DNA of 64,000 nt from Croceivirga thetidis (GTDB lineage: Bacteria; Bacteroidota; Bacteroidia; Flavobacteriales; Flavobacteriaceae): NCBI RefSeq assembly GCF_012272815.1, contig NZ_JAAWWL010000001.1, forward strand, positions 1,018,154 to 1,082,153. Direction: 5' to 3'. The notes beneath the pieces are model-generated. The model did not search any database and was not told where the DNA came from. It saw only the letters and a program-made list of their open reading frames with translations. Shown piece by piece: positions 12,101 through 19,710 of the stretch; the stretch's first letter is position 1, and every line of letters begins with the position of its first letter. Made by a program: the position numbers and the translations under genes.

Positions 12101-15100
12101 ACCATAGAGGTATTTGCGGGGTCTGGAACTTATGATTTCGAAATCGACGGTCCTGGAGCAGTAGATCAATCTAGAACGGCTATGGGTGGTACTTCAGTTG
12201 TTTGGACCGATGCAAGCGTGGCTGGAAGTTACACGGTTACCGTTTTTGATACTTCTACCTCGGTTCCAAATTGCTTAGGAACGATTACTGTTGATGTCCC
12301 AAATGTTGTTGTCCCTGATTTTACAGAAACCCACATCGATATAACTTGTAATGGCGCTAATGACGGAAGCATAACCTTGTTTGAGAATGCAAATGGAATA
12401 ACACCACTCAGTTATTCAATATCACCCATTGCAGGCACCTTTAATGCGGGTACCAATACCTTTGAAAATTTACCGGCTGGCAACTATACCATTACAGCTA
12501 CCGGCAGTAACAGCTGTACCACTTCGATTACGGGTATAATCATTGATGAGCCTTTGGCAATTAATGTTCCTGCTCCTTCGGCAGTGGAATTTGGTTGTTC
12601 TGTTGGGAACAATTTAGATAATCCAACAGTAACGGTTGACACCTCTGGTATCACTGGTGGTTCAGGAAACTTTGTGGTTTTCGAATTCATCGATACAGCA
12701 ACTACTACCGTGCTTCAGTCAGGGTCTAACAACAGTTATACCGAAACGAATACAGCAGGTCGATCTATAGCTATCAACGTTTACGACGATAATGGTTGTC
12801 TGGGCACCACGTCAATCACAATACCTGCATTCAATGAACTACAATCAACCAATATTGCTATTGACACACCAATATCTTGTTCAAATTCAGGTGAAGAAAT
12901 AACAATAACAGCAATTGGAAGCCTAAACAACTCCTCAACCAATCCTGCTGATTACGAATTTAGATTGTTGCCTAGCGGAACCTTTCAAGCATCAGGTTCG
13001 TTCACAGGTCTTGGTGCAGGCACGCACAATTTTGAAGTTAGAAATGTAATCACTGGCTGTCTGATTACAACATCACACACGGTTAGCGATCCCAACACCT
13101 TTACAATAGATGTTAACGTCTTAAGTGACGTGATATGTTTTGGCACACAAACTGGTCAAGTATCATTCGAGTTGATAGATGCAACTTATGTAGGAGCAAT
13201 AGCTTATGAAATTTTCGACACTAATGGTACCCCGACCAATTTTGCAGATGACATTTCGGTAGTAACGGGAACTTTCGCCAACAATGGCCCAACGGCACCA
13301 GAATCATTGTTTGCTGGAGATTATTATGTTGAAATTACCCAAACGGCCTTTCCTGAGTGTTCTAATATTGAGGCTTTTTCTATTGCAAGTCCATCAGCAG
13401 CTATTACTGGGGATGTTTCTGTAACCGACATTACTTGCTTGGGCAATGATGGAGAGATTGCCATAATCGACGTTCTCGGCGGCTGGGGTGGAAACTCCTA
13501 TTATGTGGGAACTTCAGCTCCGGCTGGACTTGGCTCATATACCTCAAACCCAGTATTTAGTGGATTAACCGCTGGAACCTACCAAGCTTGGGTCGTTGAT
13601 AGCCAAGGTTGCGAACAACAGGTCAGAGCCGGTATCGTACTGGTAGACCCAACTGCCATAACTGGTTCTATTCAAATTAATAATGACAACTGTACCAATG
13701 TGGAGGGCGAAATAGAAGTTGTAGGTGTTTCTGGCGGACAAGGTAGCAACTATACTTATCAATTAATTCAAAATGGGACCAACATAGGAACCCCACAAAC
13801 AAGTGCTATATTCTCAAATCTGGGTGACGGTATTTATGAAGTCTTAATCGCTGACCAATGGTCCTGTTCGTTCACTACTCCTCAAGTAGAGTTACATGAT
13901 GAAATGAACTTGACCACTACAATTGTAAAACCAATAGACTGTTCTGTTTCGCCTGATGGTGAGATTACGGTTACGGTCAATGGTGGTTCTGGTAATTTTG
14001 ATTATACTGTCACATTCCCTGATGCGATAACCACTATCAACAACACGACTGGAGTATTTGTTGGGTTATCTCAAGTGGGCACCTATAGTTTTGTGGTCAA
14101 CGATTTAGACACTGCGGCACCAGTTTGTTCAAGAACAATTACCCAAAACTTAGTTGCGCCTACACCTGTTACTTTTGACCCTCACACCTTGGTTAATGTT
14201 AGCTGTAACGGAGGTTCTGATGGAAGTATTCTAATAAATCTTGAGCCTACGTCTGCAGGGGTAAATGACGACCCTGTGTATAGCTACAATCTTTATGATA
14301 ACAGCGGCGCCTTAGTTGCCGGCCCACAAACAGACCCTAATTTTGCAGGTTTGGTTGCGGGAACTTACGAAGTAGAAGCCATATCCAGCAAATCGTGTCT
14401 GGCTAGGGAATTTGTTACGATAACAGAACCTTTGGCCCTTGTGGTCACCGCTTCAGCTACACCATTTGCTTGTAATGCCCAAAACACGGTTGCAACTTCA
14501 ACAATTACGGTCACCGCAACCGATGGCTCACCAGGGTACTTATATAGCATTGATGGCACCAATTACCAAAGCAGTAATACATTCGAAGTTATCAACGACG
14601 GTACGATTCAGAACATTACATTATTTGCACGTGATACTAATGGGTGTGAACAATCAGATACAGTTATATTACAACCAATCAACAGCTTTTCAGCTGCTGT
14701 CACCCAAAATGTTGCAATCTCTTGCGTAAATCCTGAAGAAGTATTGATTACTGTTACTGATGATGGAAATCCGGCTAATAACTACACTTTTGAATTGCTA
14801 CCAATCGGAAATACTGCGGGAACTTTTGTTTCTTCGCCAACCAATACGACAGCAATCTTTGACTTAAACGTCGAGGGCTCATACACCTTTAGAATTACCG
14901 ATAATGGTACGGGCTGTTATGTTGATACAAACACTTACACAATCGCTCCTTATGATTTAATTGATGTTACAGCTACACCGATAGCGCCTGCTATTTGTTT
15001 TGGAGATGCTAACGGAGCATTGGAGATTACCCTAAGTGGTTATTCAGGCACCTACGACTACGAAATATTTGACGATTCGAACGTTACCACTGGAATAACC

Positions 15101-17488
15101 GGAAGTGCGGATACGGCTACAAATCCATTCACGATCACTGGACTTTCTGGAGGAAACTATGTGGTAAGGGTTACACAAACTGCTTATCCTTTCTGCACAG
15201 AAGATTCCAACACGATTACAATTGCTTCTCCAGACAGGCCGTTGACCTTGACCCCGGTTGAGGTTGCCAACGTGACCTGTTCAAATAATTTAGGAGAAAT
15301 TGAGGTTTCACCAGATGGAGGGTATGCACCTTTTGATTTTGTATTGACCAACACTACCACAGGTGATGTGTATGTTCAAAACGATGTCGCCAGTTTTGTT
15401 TTCACAGGTTTGAGCGCGGGGGATTATGATGTTCAAGTTACTGACGATTCTGGTTGTATAATTACAGAAAATATCAGTTTAATACAGCCATCGCCCATTA
15501 CAGCTGGTATTTCAGCAACTCCTACGACATTGCAGTGTTTTGGTGACACCAGCGCCACGGTAAGTGCAACTGCGGTAATAGGGGGCCAAGGTATCTATCA
15601 ATATCAACTCAACACATATAACGCCTCAGGGTCTGTATTGGTTGCTTCCAGTGGTTTACAAAGCAGCCCTGACTTTAACAATCTTGGTGCGGGGGTTTAT
15701 AGCATTACCATTAGTGATGGGTGGAGCTGTGGTCTTGAAACCCCACAAGTAACCATTGCTGAACCTTCAGAAGTTGAAGTTTCGTTGGTACAACTTAGCG
15801 CATTGACCTGTACAGTTGATGCACAACTGGAGCTCACTGTAAATGGTGGCACAGGCCCTTATGAATACAGTAGTGATGGTATTGGTTATAATCCCTTAAA
15901 CGGGGCTAACACACATACCTTTTCAACCGGAGCTGGAACTTACCAATTTTTTGTTCGAGATGCTTTTGGTTGTGAATCCATGATTTCTAATCAAATTGTA
16001 GTGGATCCAGTCGAACCAATAATGCTTATAATAGATGAAACAGCTGCAATCATCAACTGTACAGGAGAAAGTTCAGCAACCCTTATAGTAGACGCGACAG
16101 GTGGGCTAGGTAACTATAGCTTTGAACTCTTTACCGATGCAGCGCTAACCAATCTCGTTAGCGGGCCAACCTCAAATGATGAGTTTTCATCATTAAGTTC
16201 AGGAAGCTATTTTGTTCGGGTAACTAGCGGTGATTGCTCCGAAGTGTCCAACGAAATTATAATTACAGACCCTGAACCATTACAGATTGTAACAGAGGAA
16301 TTCACCGATATTAGTTGTAGTGGTGAGCAGGATGGTACAATTTCAGTAGAAGTCACTGGTGGAACGGGAGAAATTTTCTATGCCATTTCACCCAATCTGG
16401 ATCAATTCGATACAGAAAACGTCTTTACTGATTTAGCGCCTGGTGTTTATGATGTCATTGCCCAAGACAGGAACGGATGTTTTATCCCATTCCAGTTCAC
16501 GCTAGTGGAACCCAATCCTATTGAAGTAACGGTAACCAGCAATACGGGAGAAACTTGTTTTGGATTGAATGATGGGGCCTTTGAATTGAACGTCGTAGGC
16601 GGAACAGGTCCTTATTTTACAGCCCTTGATTCAAATTCTGATGTTGATTTTGTCCAGGACCAAACCAGTTTTATTGATGTTTCCCCGGGCTTACACGTAG
16701 TATTTGTAAGAGATTCACAAGGTTGTGAAACGAATGTAACACTTCAAATTGAGGCTGGGGTAAACCTAAACGCCACAGTTGCTCCTATTTACGTTTGTAA
16801 CGGAAATATTCCTGAGAACAGCTTAGATATAATTTTTGAGGATACCACCGTAATCCAAGACGTAATGTTTGCTCTTGATTCAACTGATCCTGCTGATATG
16901 CAATTGGATTTCGACTTTTCAAATGTTGCGCCAGGAGACCATTTCATCACCATTGCCCATGCAAATGGCTGTATAAATACGATTGACTTCCAAATAGAGA
17001 ATTATGAACCTTTAACCCTTGTTTTGGAGCAAAACAACATTAATGAAATCACCGCTTTAGTTACTGGTGGAGTAGCGGAATACACTATTTATTTCGGAGA
17101 TGTTGATAATGGTTCTGACAATACTTATATAATTAATAGAACCGACACATACGTTGTTACGGTTATTGATCAAAATGGATGTGAAGTTTCTTCAGAAATA
17201 TTTATTGAATTTATTGATGTTGAATTACCGGATTACTTTACACCAGACGGTGATGGTCTTAACGATACGTGGTCTCCACGAAATTTAGAACCCTACCCGA
17301 ATGCACTAACAATCATTTATGATCGTTATGGTAGAGAGCTCTATCGTATGGTAACAAGCGATTCTCCACCTTGGAGTGGATTATACCAAGGAAACACCCT
17401 ACCTACAGGTGATTACTGGTATATCTTAAAATTACAAGGTGAATCGGACGATAGGGAATTTATAGGACATTTTACATTATACAGATGA
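3179..17488 (+). CDS. Giant SprB-like repetitive adhesin, T9SS type B cargo
   Basis: This is a 4769-residue exported protein with a signal peptide (about residues 1-24, TTGMAQ). An N-terminal region of about 390 residues is followed by a DUF11-like module (about 397-515, EKRVEDIAGND). After a short Ig-like stretch come about 40 SprB-type repeats of roughly 75-90 residues, each starting with a Cys near NGS or DGS, a central GGTxPYEYS, and closing with GxYxxxVxDxxGC. The array is interrupted at about residues 1840-2037 by a different beta-sandwich, jelly-roll-like module. The last about 90 residues are a gliding-type sorting domain (TPDGDGLNDTW, YDRYGRELY). SprB of Flavobacterium johnsoniae, the mobile gliding adhesin, is the closest known architecture. 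The downstream PorP/SprF gene mirrors the sprB-sprF pairing. The individual ligand is unknown. Confidence 0.9.
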   Translation: MKTTYLKHLLQLLVFSFVLTTGMAQEYNSFDIRYQNNIKGDLTFIGNNIVNRDGGTATTEPEDAYNNLSTDSNSDPETEGFFNYNDFKNMQYIDVDGDPTTFSSSSSTFTFPQANCNLIRYAGLYWSATYPSETANGFYDGVTYTPNTITPGTGRQTDFNQVRFRVPGGTYVDVTADEVLFDGFSSTDPDVQRNSPYACYADVTALVSALANPEGEYTVANIRSVTGSLTPGGGAAGGWTLVIVYENPNLTGKLITTFDGFAWVNGSNSIDINYNGFNTIPAGPVNADIGVASLEGDYRIEGDGMSIRAASSATFTTINNATNPADNFFNSNITLDGVVTTNRTPASINTLGYDTDMFLLSNPANAVIPNAETDATFRFSTNGDSYYPFFNSFNVEIIEPNIVLEKRVEDIAGNDITGLGVNLGQQLDYVLSFVNTGNDDATNYTIRDVLPINVTLDELTMTLPTGVTYSYDSVNREIIFSIPDNLVEVGDPTSNIRMRVQVAQNCFDFIDACSNQIENLAFSTYEGIINDNQITDDPSVSDFDNCGFVTPGATNFLLDDLANCDFSRTVELCGDDVLLDAGDNFDSYTWYLDSNGNSIIDAGDVVVTDADADNDPSTLLVSQTGTYIVDKDVADPCLGFQEIIHVTLFGTTQVNPISTLINDTSNTVDGEVVVCPNDGQELPEIFLCGLNDTELIQINIPDADSIEWEQLDEASCGTATADCANTDGNCTWNNVANGNDFLAQDAGQYRLIINYQNGCFSRFYFNIYKNPLDPQYTFDDIMCGNPGNITVTNVPLNYEFQLLDATTNNVLVGYNPNPSFDIATNGIYAVEIRQQGVSDGCVFRLDDIGIRERNFQVDVSSVDTNCNGLGSISISVLDVEPQYYYEILLGGTSVDTFGPTNDNNHTFSNLNDGTYEVRASTDDGCAFTQNITINDVTDLAVSALVTKSIDCTDGTVELTPSGGFPNPDYFFAIWSHDGVDLYPDVASIPGSAYQIGTTYSFNASEAGDYEFIVVDGYNCSFISNEITITEQPSIDYTTSLTNETCFNQQDGTYTVNVINSNGYSLSYVLTYPDSSTQSNTSGQFTGLGSGGYVLTVTQTQGAISCDFVETFSIGGPTAPLSSNAVFLQDYTCTQFATIEAQNTVGGTPPYEYSIDGINFDGSFGAEQFGGLVDGTYTITVRDANGCTIQTNAITIDPFVEPSDLTFVASAAVCPANTSDVTTTVVDGEGPFLFEITSPATIAATTITGNSASFVGLTPDTYIFQVTDANGCSYDESFTIAPVVPIDVVGTLDANQTCFNDGSGAISFDVLNFSTDYNYAVTGPQNFSGNNETSTNLSFTGLDVGTYTIQVTDNTTNCTDTTDVTVNGPSSQLTITANETQPTCTAPGSVIVTASGGWGRYNFVLTNPDATTVGPTFNGNFSGLTQTGTFTATATDANGCSVSTTFTLTNPTSPILGITPNDSCYDDATGLTLTATVLSGGDGNYEYSLNGGAFVPTNSFTGLTSGTYTIEVRDGNNCTDTEVITINPEISVVANASNISACGSSTDINITPAGGDGNYVFAVVGDGVTPTAGDFSATNPISVNATGNYDVYVRDNNGAAAFCEASFDITIGQDDPLTIAATETPILCSGESNGSITITAGGGEAPYEYSNNGGTNYQVSNTFTNLSATNYDLVIRDANGCTVNLIYALISPQTLSASAAVTELAECNVAGAEVRISNVIGGTAPYEYSFDGGSNYVSSSTANLLPGTHNLSVRDANGCTFTMTVDVADAPDEPVVSATVSYECDGEGVITVNTGDPTYDYTYELNSVPNTPETSNIFNNVPVGNHTVTVNYTSNIPPAVSTLLNEDFGVGAPTAIPEIDPLFCFEPQDGNPSSCPAFGTDTHIQDGEYSVANTIVNPYTWLVPNEQSGDPNGRYLAINVGGVAGVGGIVYAKRNIEIIPNQDITVSLDLFNLKFVGSTGVDANLEIELVDPSGTVISSLATGPIPKTNNADDWLTANITLNPGANSNIDIVIRTIAVATGGNDVVIDNIIAVQSPIVCSQSIDIPVVVEPGNAFGANLTAFSNVTCNTGVDGSITFEVENFDTANGYEYSVNGGAFTAAPTGPVPNTITISGLAANNYTIEVRDINDNSCSVTLNQTISEPSPVVATASLTDVLTCANGGATITASASGGTPNYSYQLEDDLGGIIIGYDFTTNGTNTVFTGLSAGDYIIRARDTNNCEDIIDSAITVDPTNSIVFNTMVTNCYSGANDATIQINVTDGNGGYEFSLNGGPFIAPTPSTATSYTFQNLTDGTYTVDVRDGFGCIATQQIVTINPELQASAVLNSDLTCLVDASITINASGGVSAYSYEWSNDGGTTFQSTNFTGNTFTTNVFGTYIFRVTDSSTPANCTVLTNQIMVTEAQTPVISNITPTDILCNGDITGVLEITIDTSVGLAPYVINVTETITSTNYGTQTTSLPAGNYSVTITDAKGCVSNPFNVAITEPTPILQNTSSTNLVCTVSGTDLGTITIDASGGSPTYIYTVHNTDFSYNQNYDTSTGTNDHTFSGLDFGDYTVIVRDANNCESTSTITITTGPDILITTQGTAGCTPGSGEMDVTADTTSGTLGGGPFYFAIFPAPPFNALDPAWNAATTTVAPATSPNSFTFTGLTPGVTYTFVVHDVSSGCEFNQEATVPVAATSTMAVTIDTIENVTCTGAADGSVDFTVSGHGGSDINYELFQFVTNVTTGITGSISGIVGGPETETLSALAPGEYYLLLEEANGPNTGCVIASAPFTITQSPNLLQVTADSPQNDNCNPNEGLITAVAQFGTAPYEFQYLRNTDPAPTATSPGWLSVTSMNVESGNYIVYVKDANDCIQSDAVTVLLDADPQISVAVVDECVTEGNFEVLVTLNNPLLAISPFGLSLNGGPSQNITFNGSNQYTVSGISSGLGQTITITDFNGCSDTQNFDIHPPLQFNATMTTALDCEVAPANNAEITIEVFAGSGTYDFEIDGPGAVDQSRTAMGGTSVVWTDASVAGSYTVTVFDTSTSVPNCLGTITVDVPNVVVPDFTETHIDITCNGANDGSITLFENANGITPLSYSISPIAGTFNAGTNTFENLPAGNYTITATGSNSCTTSITGIIIDEPLAINVPAPSAVEFGCSVGNNLDNPTVTVDTSGITGGSGNFVVFEFIDTATTTVLQSGSNNSYTETNTAGRSIAINVYDDNGCLGTTSITIPAFNELQSTNIAIDTPISCSNSGEEITITAIGSLNNSSTNPADYEFRLLPSGTFQASGSFTGLGAGTHNFEVRNVITGCLITTSHTVSDPNTFTIDVNVLSDVICFGTQTGQVSFELIDATYVGAIAYEIFDTNGTPTNFADDISVVTGTFANNGPTAPESLFAGDYYVEITQTAFPECSNIEAFSIASPSAAITGDVSVTDITCLGNDGEIAIIDVLGGWGGNSYYVGTSAPAGLGSYTSNPVFSGLTAGTYQAWVVDSQGCEQQVRAGIVLVDPTAITGSIQINNDNCTNVEGEIEVVGVSGGQGSNYTYQLIQNGTNIGTPQTSAIFSNLGDGIYEVLIADQWSCSFTTPQVELHDEMNLTTTIVKPIDCSVSPDGEITVTVNGGSGNFDYTVTFPDAITTINNTTGVFVGLSQVGTYSFVVNDLDTAAPVCSRTITQNLVAPTPVTFDPHTLVNVSCNGGSDGSILINLEPTSAGVNDDPVYSYNLYDNSGALVAGPQTDPNFAGLVAGTYEVEAISSKSCLAREFVTITEPLALVVTASATPFACNAQNTVATSTITVTATDGSPGYLYSIDGTNYQSSNTFEVINDGTIQNITLFARDTNGCEQSDTVILQPINSFSAAVTQNVAISCVNPEEVLITVTDDGNPANNYTFELLPIGNTAGTFVSSPTNTTAIFDLNVEGSYTFRITDNGTGCYVDTNTYTIAPYDLIDVTATPIAPAICFGDANGALEITLSGYSGTYDYEIFDDSNVTTGITGSADTATNPFTITGLSGGNYVVRVTQTAYPFCTEDSNTITIASPDRPLTLTPVEVANVTCSNNLGEIEVSPDGGYAPFDFVLTNTTTGDVYVQNDVASFVFTGLSAGDYDVQVTDDSGCIITENISLIQPSPITAGISATPTTLQCFGDTSATVSATAVIGGQGIYQYQLNTYNASGSVLVASSGLQSSPDFNNLGAGVYSITISDGWSCGLETPQVTIAEPSEVEVSLVQLSALTCTVDAQLELTVNGGTGPYEYSSDGIGYNPLNGANTHTFSTGAGTYQFFVRDAFGCESMISNQIVVDPVEPIMLIIDETAAIINCTGESSATLIVDATGGLGNYSFELFTDAALTNLVSGPTSNDEFSSLSSGSYFVRVTSGDCSEVSNEIIITDPEPLQIVTEEFTDISCSGEQDGTISVEVTGGTGEIFYAISPNLDQFDTENVFTDLAPGVYDVIAQDRNGCFIPFQFTLVEPNPIEVTVTSNTGETCFGLNDGAFELNVVGGTGPYFTALDSNSDVDFVQDQTSFIDVSPGLHVVFVRDSQGCETNVTLQIEAGVNLNATVAPIYVCNGNIPENSLDIIFEDTTVIQDVMFALDSTDPADMQLDFDFSNVAPGDHFITIAHANGCINTIDFQIENYEPLTLVLEQNNINEITALVTGGVAEYTIYFGDVDNGSDNTYIINRTDTYVVTVIDQNGCEVSSEIFIEFIDVELPDYFTPDGDGLNDTWSPRNLEPYPNALTIIYDRYGRELYRMVTSDSPPWSGLYQGNTLPTGDYWYILKLQGESDDREFIGHFTLYR

Positions 17489-17519
17489 TGACTTAAAAAA
17501 AGCAAAGCAGGCCCAAATC

Positions 17520-18479
17520 ATGAAAAAATCCCAAATCTTAACCTTATTCCTAGGCTTGACTGCTATGGTCTCTGCCCAGGAACTCACAGTTCCGCAACTT
17601 TCGCAATACAATGCCGACAACCCCTTTCTTATGTCACCAACCTATGCAGGTGTTGGTGATCATATTAAATTACGGTTGAATGGACTTACGCAATGGGTTG
17701 GCATTGAAGATGCTCCCGACACCCAAACATTGGCAGTCGATGCCCGTTTAGGCAACCGTTCTGGTCTTGGCTTATTGTTATATAACGACAGCAACGGAGA
17801 AACGAAACAAAGAGGATCTCGAATTTCATTCGCACACCATTTAACAATTAATCGGTATGAAGACGAGTTCTTATCCTTTGGTATTTCGTATAATTTCAAC
17901 CAGTTTAGAATCGCAATTGAAAATTTTGGAGACCCGGCAAACCCTGTCTTTGACCCATCGGTTACTGATGACCGGGCAACCACAAACCACAATTTTGATA
18001 TTGGTGTACTTTATCGCTTGAATAAGTTCTTTTTAAGCCTTAACGCATCAAATGTTCTCAACAAGGATTTGGCCCAATTTGATACCCAATTGGAACCCAA
18101 CAAGCTTAGAAATTATTACATGTATACCGGTTATAGTTTCTCAAAAAACAAGAAAAGCAAGCTTGAAGTTGAACCCTCCATCTTCTTTCAATGGTTTGAA
18201 AGTGATGGCCGTTCCGTCACGGATTTAAATACAAAATTTAGGTTTCACAATTTTGAAGACTACTATTACCTTGGGGTTACTTATAGATTCTTAAATGACC
18301 AAGTTGGTACTCCACTTTACGTAGCACCTTTGGCAGGATTTAAAAAGAACAATATCTATTTTGGATATTCATATCAAGTAATTACTAATGAAATCTTAGG
18401 TTACAGCACAGGTACCCATGTTGTCACTATCGGTACAGACCTATTCCAAGGCATTAGTAACTGTAGGTGCACGTATTAA
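17520..18479 (+). CDS. PorP/SprF-family type IX secretion membrane protein
   Basis: This 319-residue protein has a cleavable signal peptide (about 1-19, VSAQ) and the full-length PorP/SprF fold: the early QYNADNPFLMSPTYAGV segment and alternating amphipathic strands to the C-terminus. Known family members are outer-membrane proteins needed for secretion or surface attachment of a cognate giant adhesin. Here it follows the SprB-like gene by 31 bp on the same strand, the sprB-sprF order, so it is probably the dedicated partner of that adhesin. Unlike the PorP-like gene at 1452-3158 it has no SPOR extension. Orthology to SprF specifically, rather than another paralogue, is not proven by the sequence. 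Confidence 0.88.
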   Translation: MKKSQILTLFLGLTAMVSAQELTVPQLSQYNADNPFLMSPTYAGVGDHIKLRLNGLTQWVGIEDAPDTQTLAVDARLGNRSGLGLLLYNDSNGETKQRGSRISFAHHLTINRYEDEFLSFGISYNFNQFRIAIENFGDPANPVFDPSVTDDRATTNHNFDIGVLYRLNKFFLSLNASNVLNKDLAQFDTQLEPNKLRNYYMYTGYSFSKNKKSKLEVEPSIFFQWFESDGRSVTDLNTKFRFHNFEDYYYLGVTYRFLNDQVGTPLYVAPLAGFKKNNIYFGYSYQVITNEILGYSTGTHVVTIGTDLFQGISNCRCTY

Positions 18480-18489
18480 TGATTTAACC

Positions 18490-18497
18490 TAAATTTG
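18490..18497 (+). promoter_or_regulatory. -7 box of the folB promoter
   Basis: TAAATTTG fits the Bacteroidota -7 consensus TAnnTTTG. It ends only 8 bases before the folB ATG, so a transcript starting about 7 bases further on would be nearly leaderless. No TTTG is seen at the -33 position, so strength is uncertain. Confidence 0.5.
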
Positions 18498-18505
18498 CGC
18501 CCACT

Positions 18506-18862
18506 ATGGGCAAAATTAAATTAAACAACATTCGTCTTCATGCGTGGCATGGTTGCCTCAAAGAAGAGAGTATAATTGGAAGTGATTATCGTGTGGATGT
18601 TGAAGTTGAAGGTAAGCTAGACCATCCCGCTCAAACCGATGAATTAAGGGATACGATAGACTATGTTCATTTGAACAATATCGTAAAGGAAGAAATGGCA
18701 ATTAAATCCAAACTTCTTGAAAATGTAGCCCAACGTATACTGAATCGCATATTTGATGAAATAACACTTGTGGATTGGGCCCAAATATGTGTTTCAAAAA
18801 TAAATCCACCAATTGGTGGTGATGTAGAGAGCGTAACGGTTTGCTTGACCCAAGAGCGTTAA
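18506..18862 (+). CDS. folB: Dihydroneopterin aldolase
   Basis: This 118-residue protein has the usual FolB length. It catalyses conversion of 7,8-dihydroneopterin to 6-hydroxymethyl-dihydropterin and glycolaldehyde in folate synthesis, in the cytoplasm. Diagnostic segments are the N-terminal LHAWHGCLKEE (YxxHGxxxxE type), the DTIDYVHL stretch, LLENVAQRI, and the C-terminal KINPPIGGDVESVTV. It starts 26 bp after the PorP/SprF gene but has its own promoter-like box, so it need not belong to the adhesin operon. tRNA-Cys follows. Confidence 0.93.
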   Translation: MGKIKLNNIRLHAWHGCLKEESIIGSDYRVDVEVEGKLDHPAQTDELRDTIDYVHLNNIVKEEMAIKSKLLENVAQRILNRIFDEITLVDWAQICVSKINPPIGGDVESVTVCLTQER

Positions 18863-18868
18863 AATCAG

Positions 18869-18900
18869 CTTGTAAACCCTGAAAAAGTATATTACCTTTG
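18869..18900 (+). promoter_or_regulatory. Promoter of tRNA-Cys
   Basis: CTTG at 18869-18872 and TACCTTTG at 18893-18900 are separated by 20 bases, matching the Bacteroidota TTTG-N19-21-TAnnTTTG pattern with one mismatch. The tRNA begins 10 bases downstream. Confidence 0.6.
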
Positions 18901-18910
18901 CTGCCCTTAC

Positions 18911-18981
18911 GGCATCGTGGCCGAGTGGCTAGGCACAGCTCTGCAAAAGCTTGTACAGCGGTTCGAATCCGCTCGATGCCT
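18911..18981 (+). tRNA. tRNA-Cys (GCA)
   Basis: A full cloverleaf can be drawn. The acceptor stem GGCATCG (18911-18917) pairs with CGATGCC (18974-18980), with U as discriminator base, as expected for bacterial tRNA-Cys. The D stem is GCC/GGC. The anticodon loop CTGCAAA gives anticodon GCA. The T arm AGCGG-TTCGAAT-CCGCT is complete. The outer anticodon-stem pair (C27-U43) is a mismatch. CCA is not encoded. Confidence 0.93.
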
Positions 18982-18982
18982 C

Positions 18983-19013
18983 AAAAAACCTCTTCTAACG
19001 AAGGGGTTTTTTT
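18983..19013. terminator. Bidirectional terminator between tRNA-Cys and the LysE-type gene
   Basis: AAAAAACCTCTT and AAGGGGTTTTTT form an 11-12 bp stem with one G-T pair and a short loop, flanked by an A-run and a T-run. It directly follows tRNA-Cys and touches the end of the convergent exporter gene, so it can serve both. Confidence 0.8.
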
Positions 19014-19674
19014 AGTTGTTCATTCTATTTTCCATTCGTTCGATACCTTCTTCCACATCAAAGGGTACAAAGCCTTTCAGGGTCATTGCAATTCCACAAA
19101 CAATCATAAGTACCCCTAAGACCTTTTTAAAGGTCACCACCCTTTTTTCCGTTAATTTCTTACGTAATTGTTTTGCTAAGAGAATCTTGATAATGTCGAA
19201 CGCCAAATATGTCAAGATCACGGTAAGAAAAAAAGTGAAAAGCCTATTGGGCTCATTGTTCAATAAAGGCCCAACTACAAACAATACGATCAACCAATAC
19301 ACTAGTACACCTATGTTGATGAAATTCAATAAGAACCCTTTTACCATTAATCCCAAATAGGTTCCCTTCAACTTTTTGGGTTTATCCTTTTTTGCTTCCT
19401 TTTTGAAAATAATGACCAGCCCATATATAATTAGAATGGTACCTCCCAACACATATAGTCCAGGTTGATTGCTTAAATTTTCTAGCAATTGAAAACTACT
19501 GAAATAAGCGATTACTATAAATAGAATGTCTGCTAGAATCACCCCAACGTCTACACTCATCGCCGCACGAAAACCTTTAGTAGCGCCAGTTTCCAATAGA
19601 ACAAAGAAAACAGGGCCTACCATAAAGCTCAAAAGTATTCCCAAAGGTATTGCCGCTTGAATATCTTCAATCAT
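19012..19674 (-). CDS. LysE/RhtB-family translocator
   Basis: This 220-residue integral membrane protein has about six hydrophobic segments and the LysE-family N-terminus IPLGILLSFMVGPVFFVLLE (residues about 9-28), followed by ETGATKGFRAAMSVDVGV. Family members export amino acids or other small metabolites across the inner membrane; the substrate cannot be read from sequence. A central lysine-rich cytoplasmic loop (KKEAKKDKPKKLK) separates the two halves. The gene is convergent with tRNA-Cys and shares its terminator. It lies 36 bp downstream of rnr on the same strand, so it may be read from the rnr transcript. Confidence 0.82.
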   Translation of the reverse strand: MIEDIQAAIPLGILLSFMVGPVFFVLLETGATKGFRAAMSVDVGVILADILFIVIAYFSSFQLLENLSNQPGLYVLGGTILIIYGLVIIFKKEAKKDKPKKLKGTYLGLMVKGFLLNFINIGVLVYWLIVLFVVGPLLNNEPNRLFTFFLTVILTYLAFDIIKILLAKQLRKKLTEKRVVTFKKVLGVLMIVCGIAMTLKGFVPFDVEEGIERMENRMNN

Positions 19675-19710
19675 ACTACTAAAAATAAAGCATTTGAGTC
19701 TTCAAACTAA

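Noticed and set aside
3179-17488. Repetitive coding DNA as possible tandem DNA repeats or CRISPR
   Set aside because: The repetition is at protein level (SprB modules) with diverged DNA; no regularly spaced identical repeats are seen.
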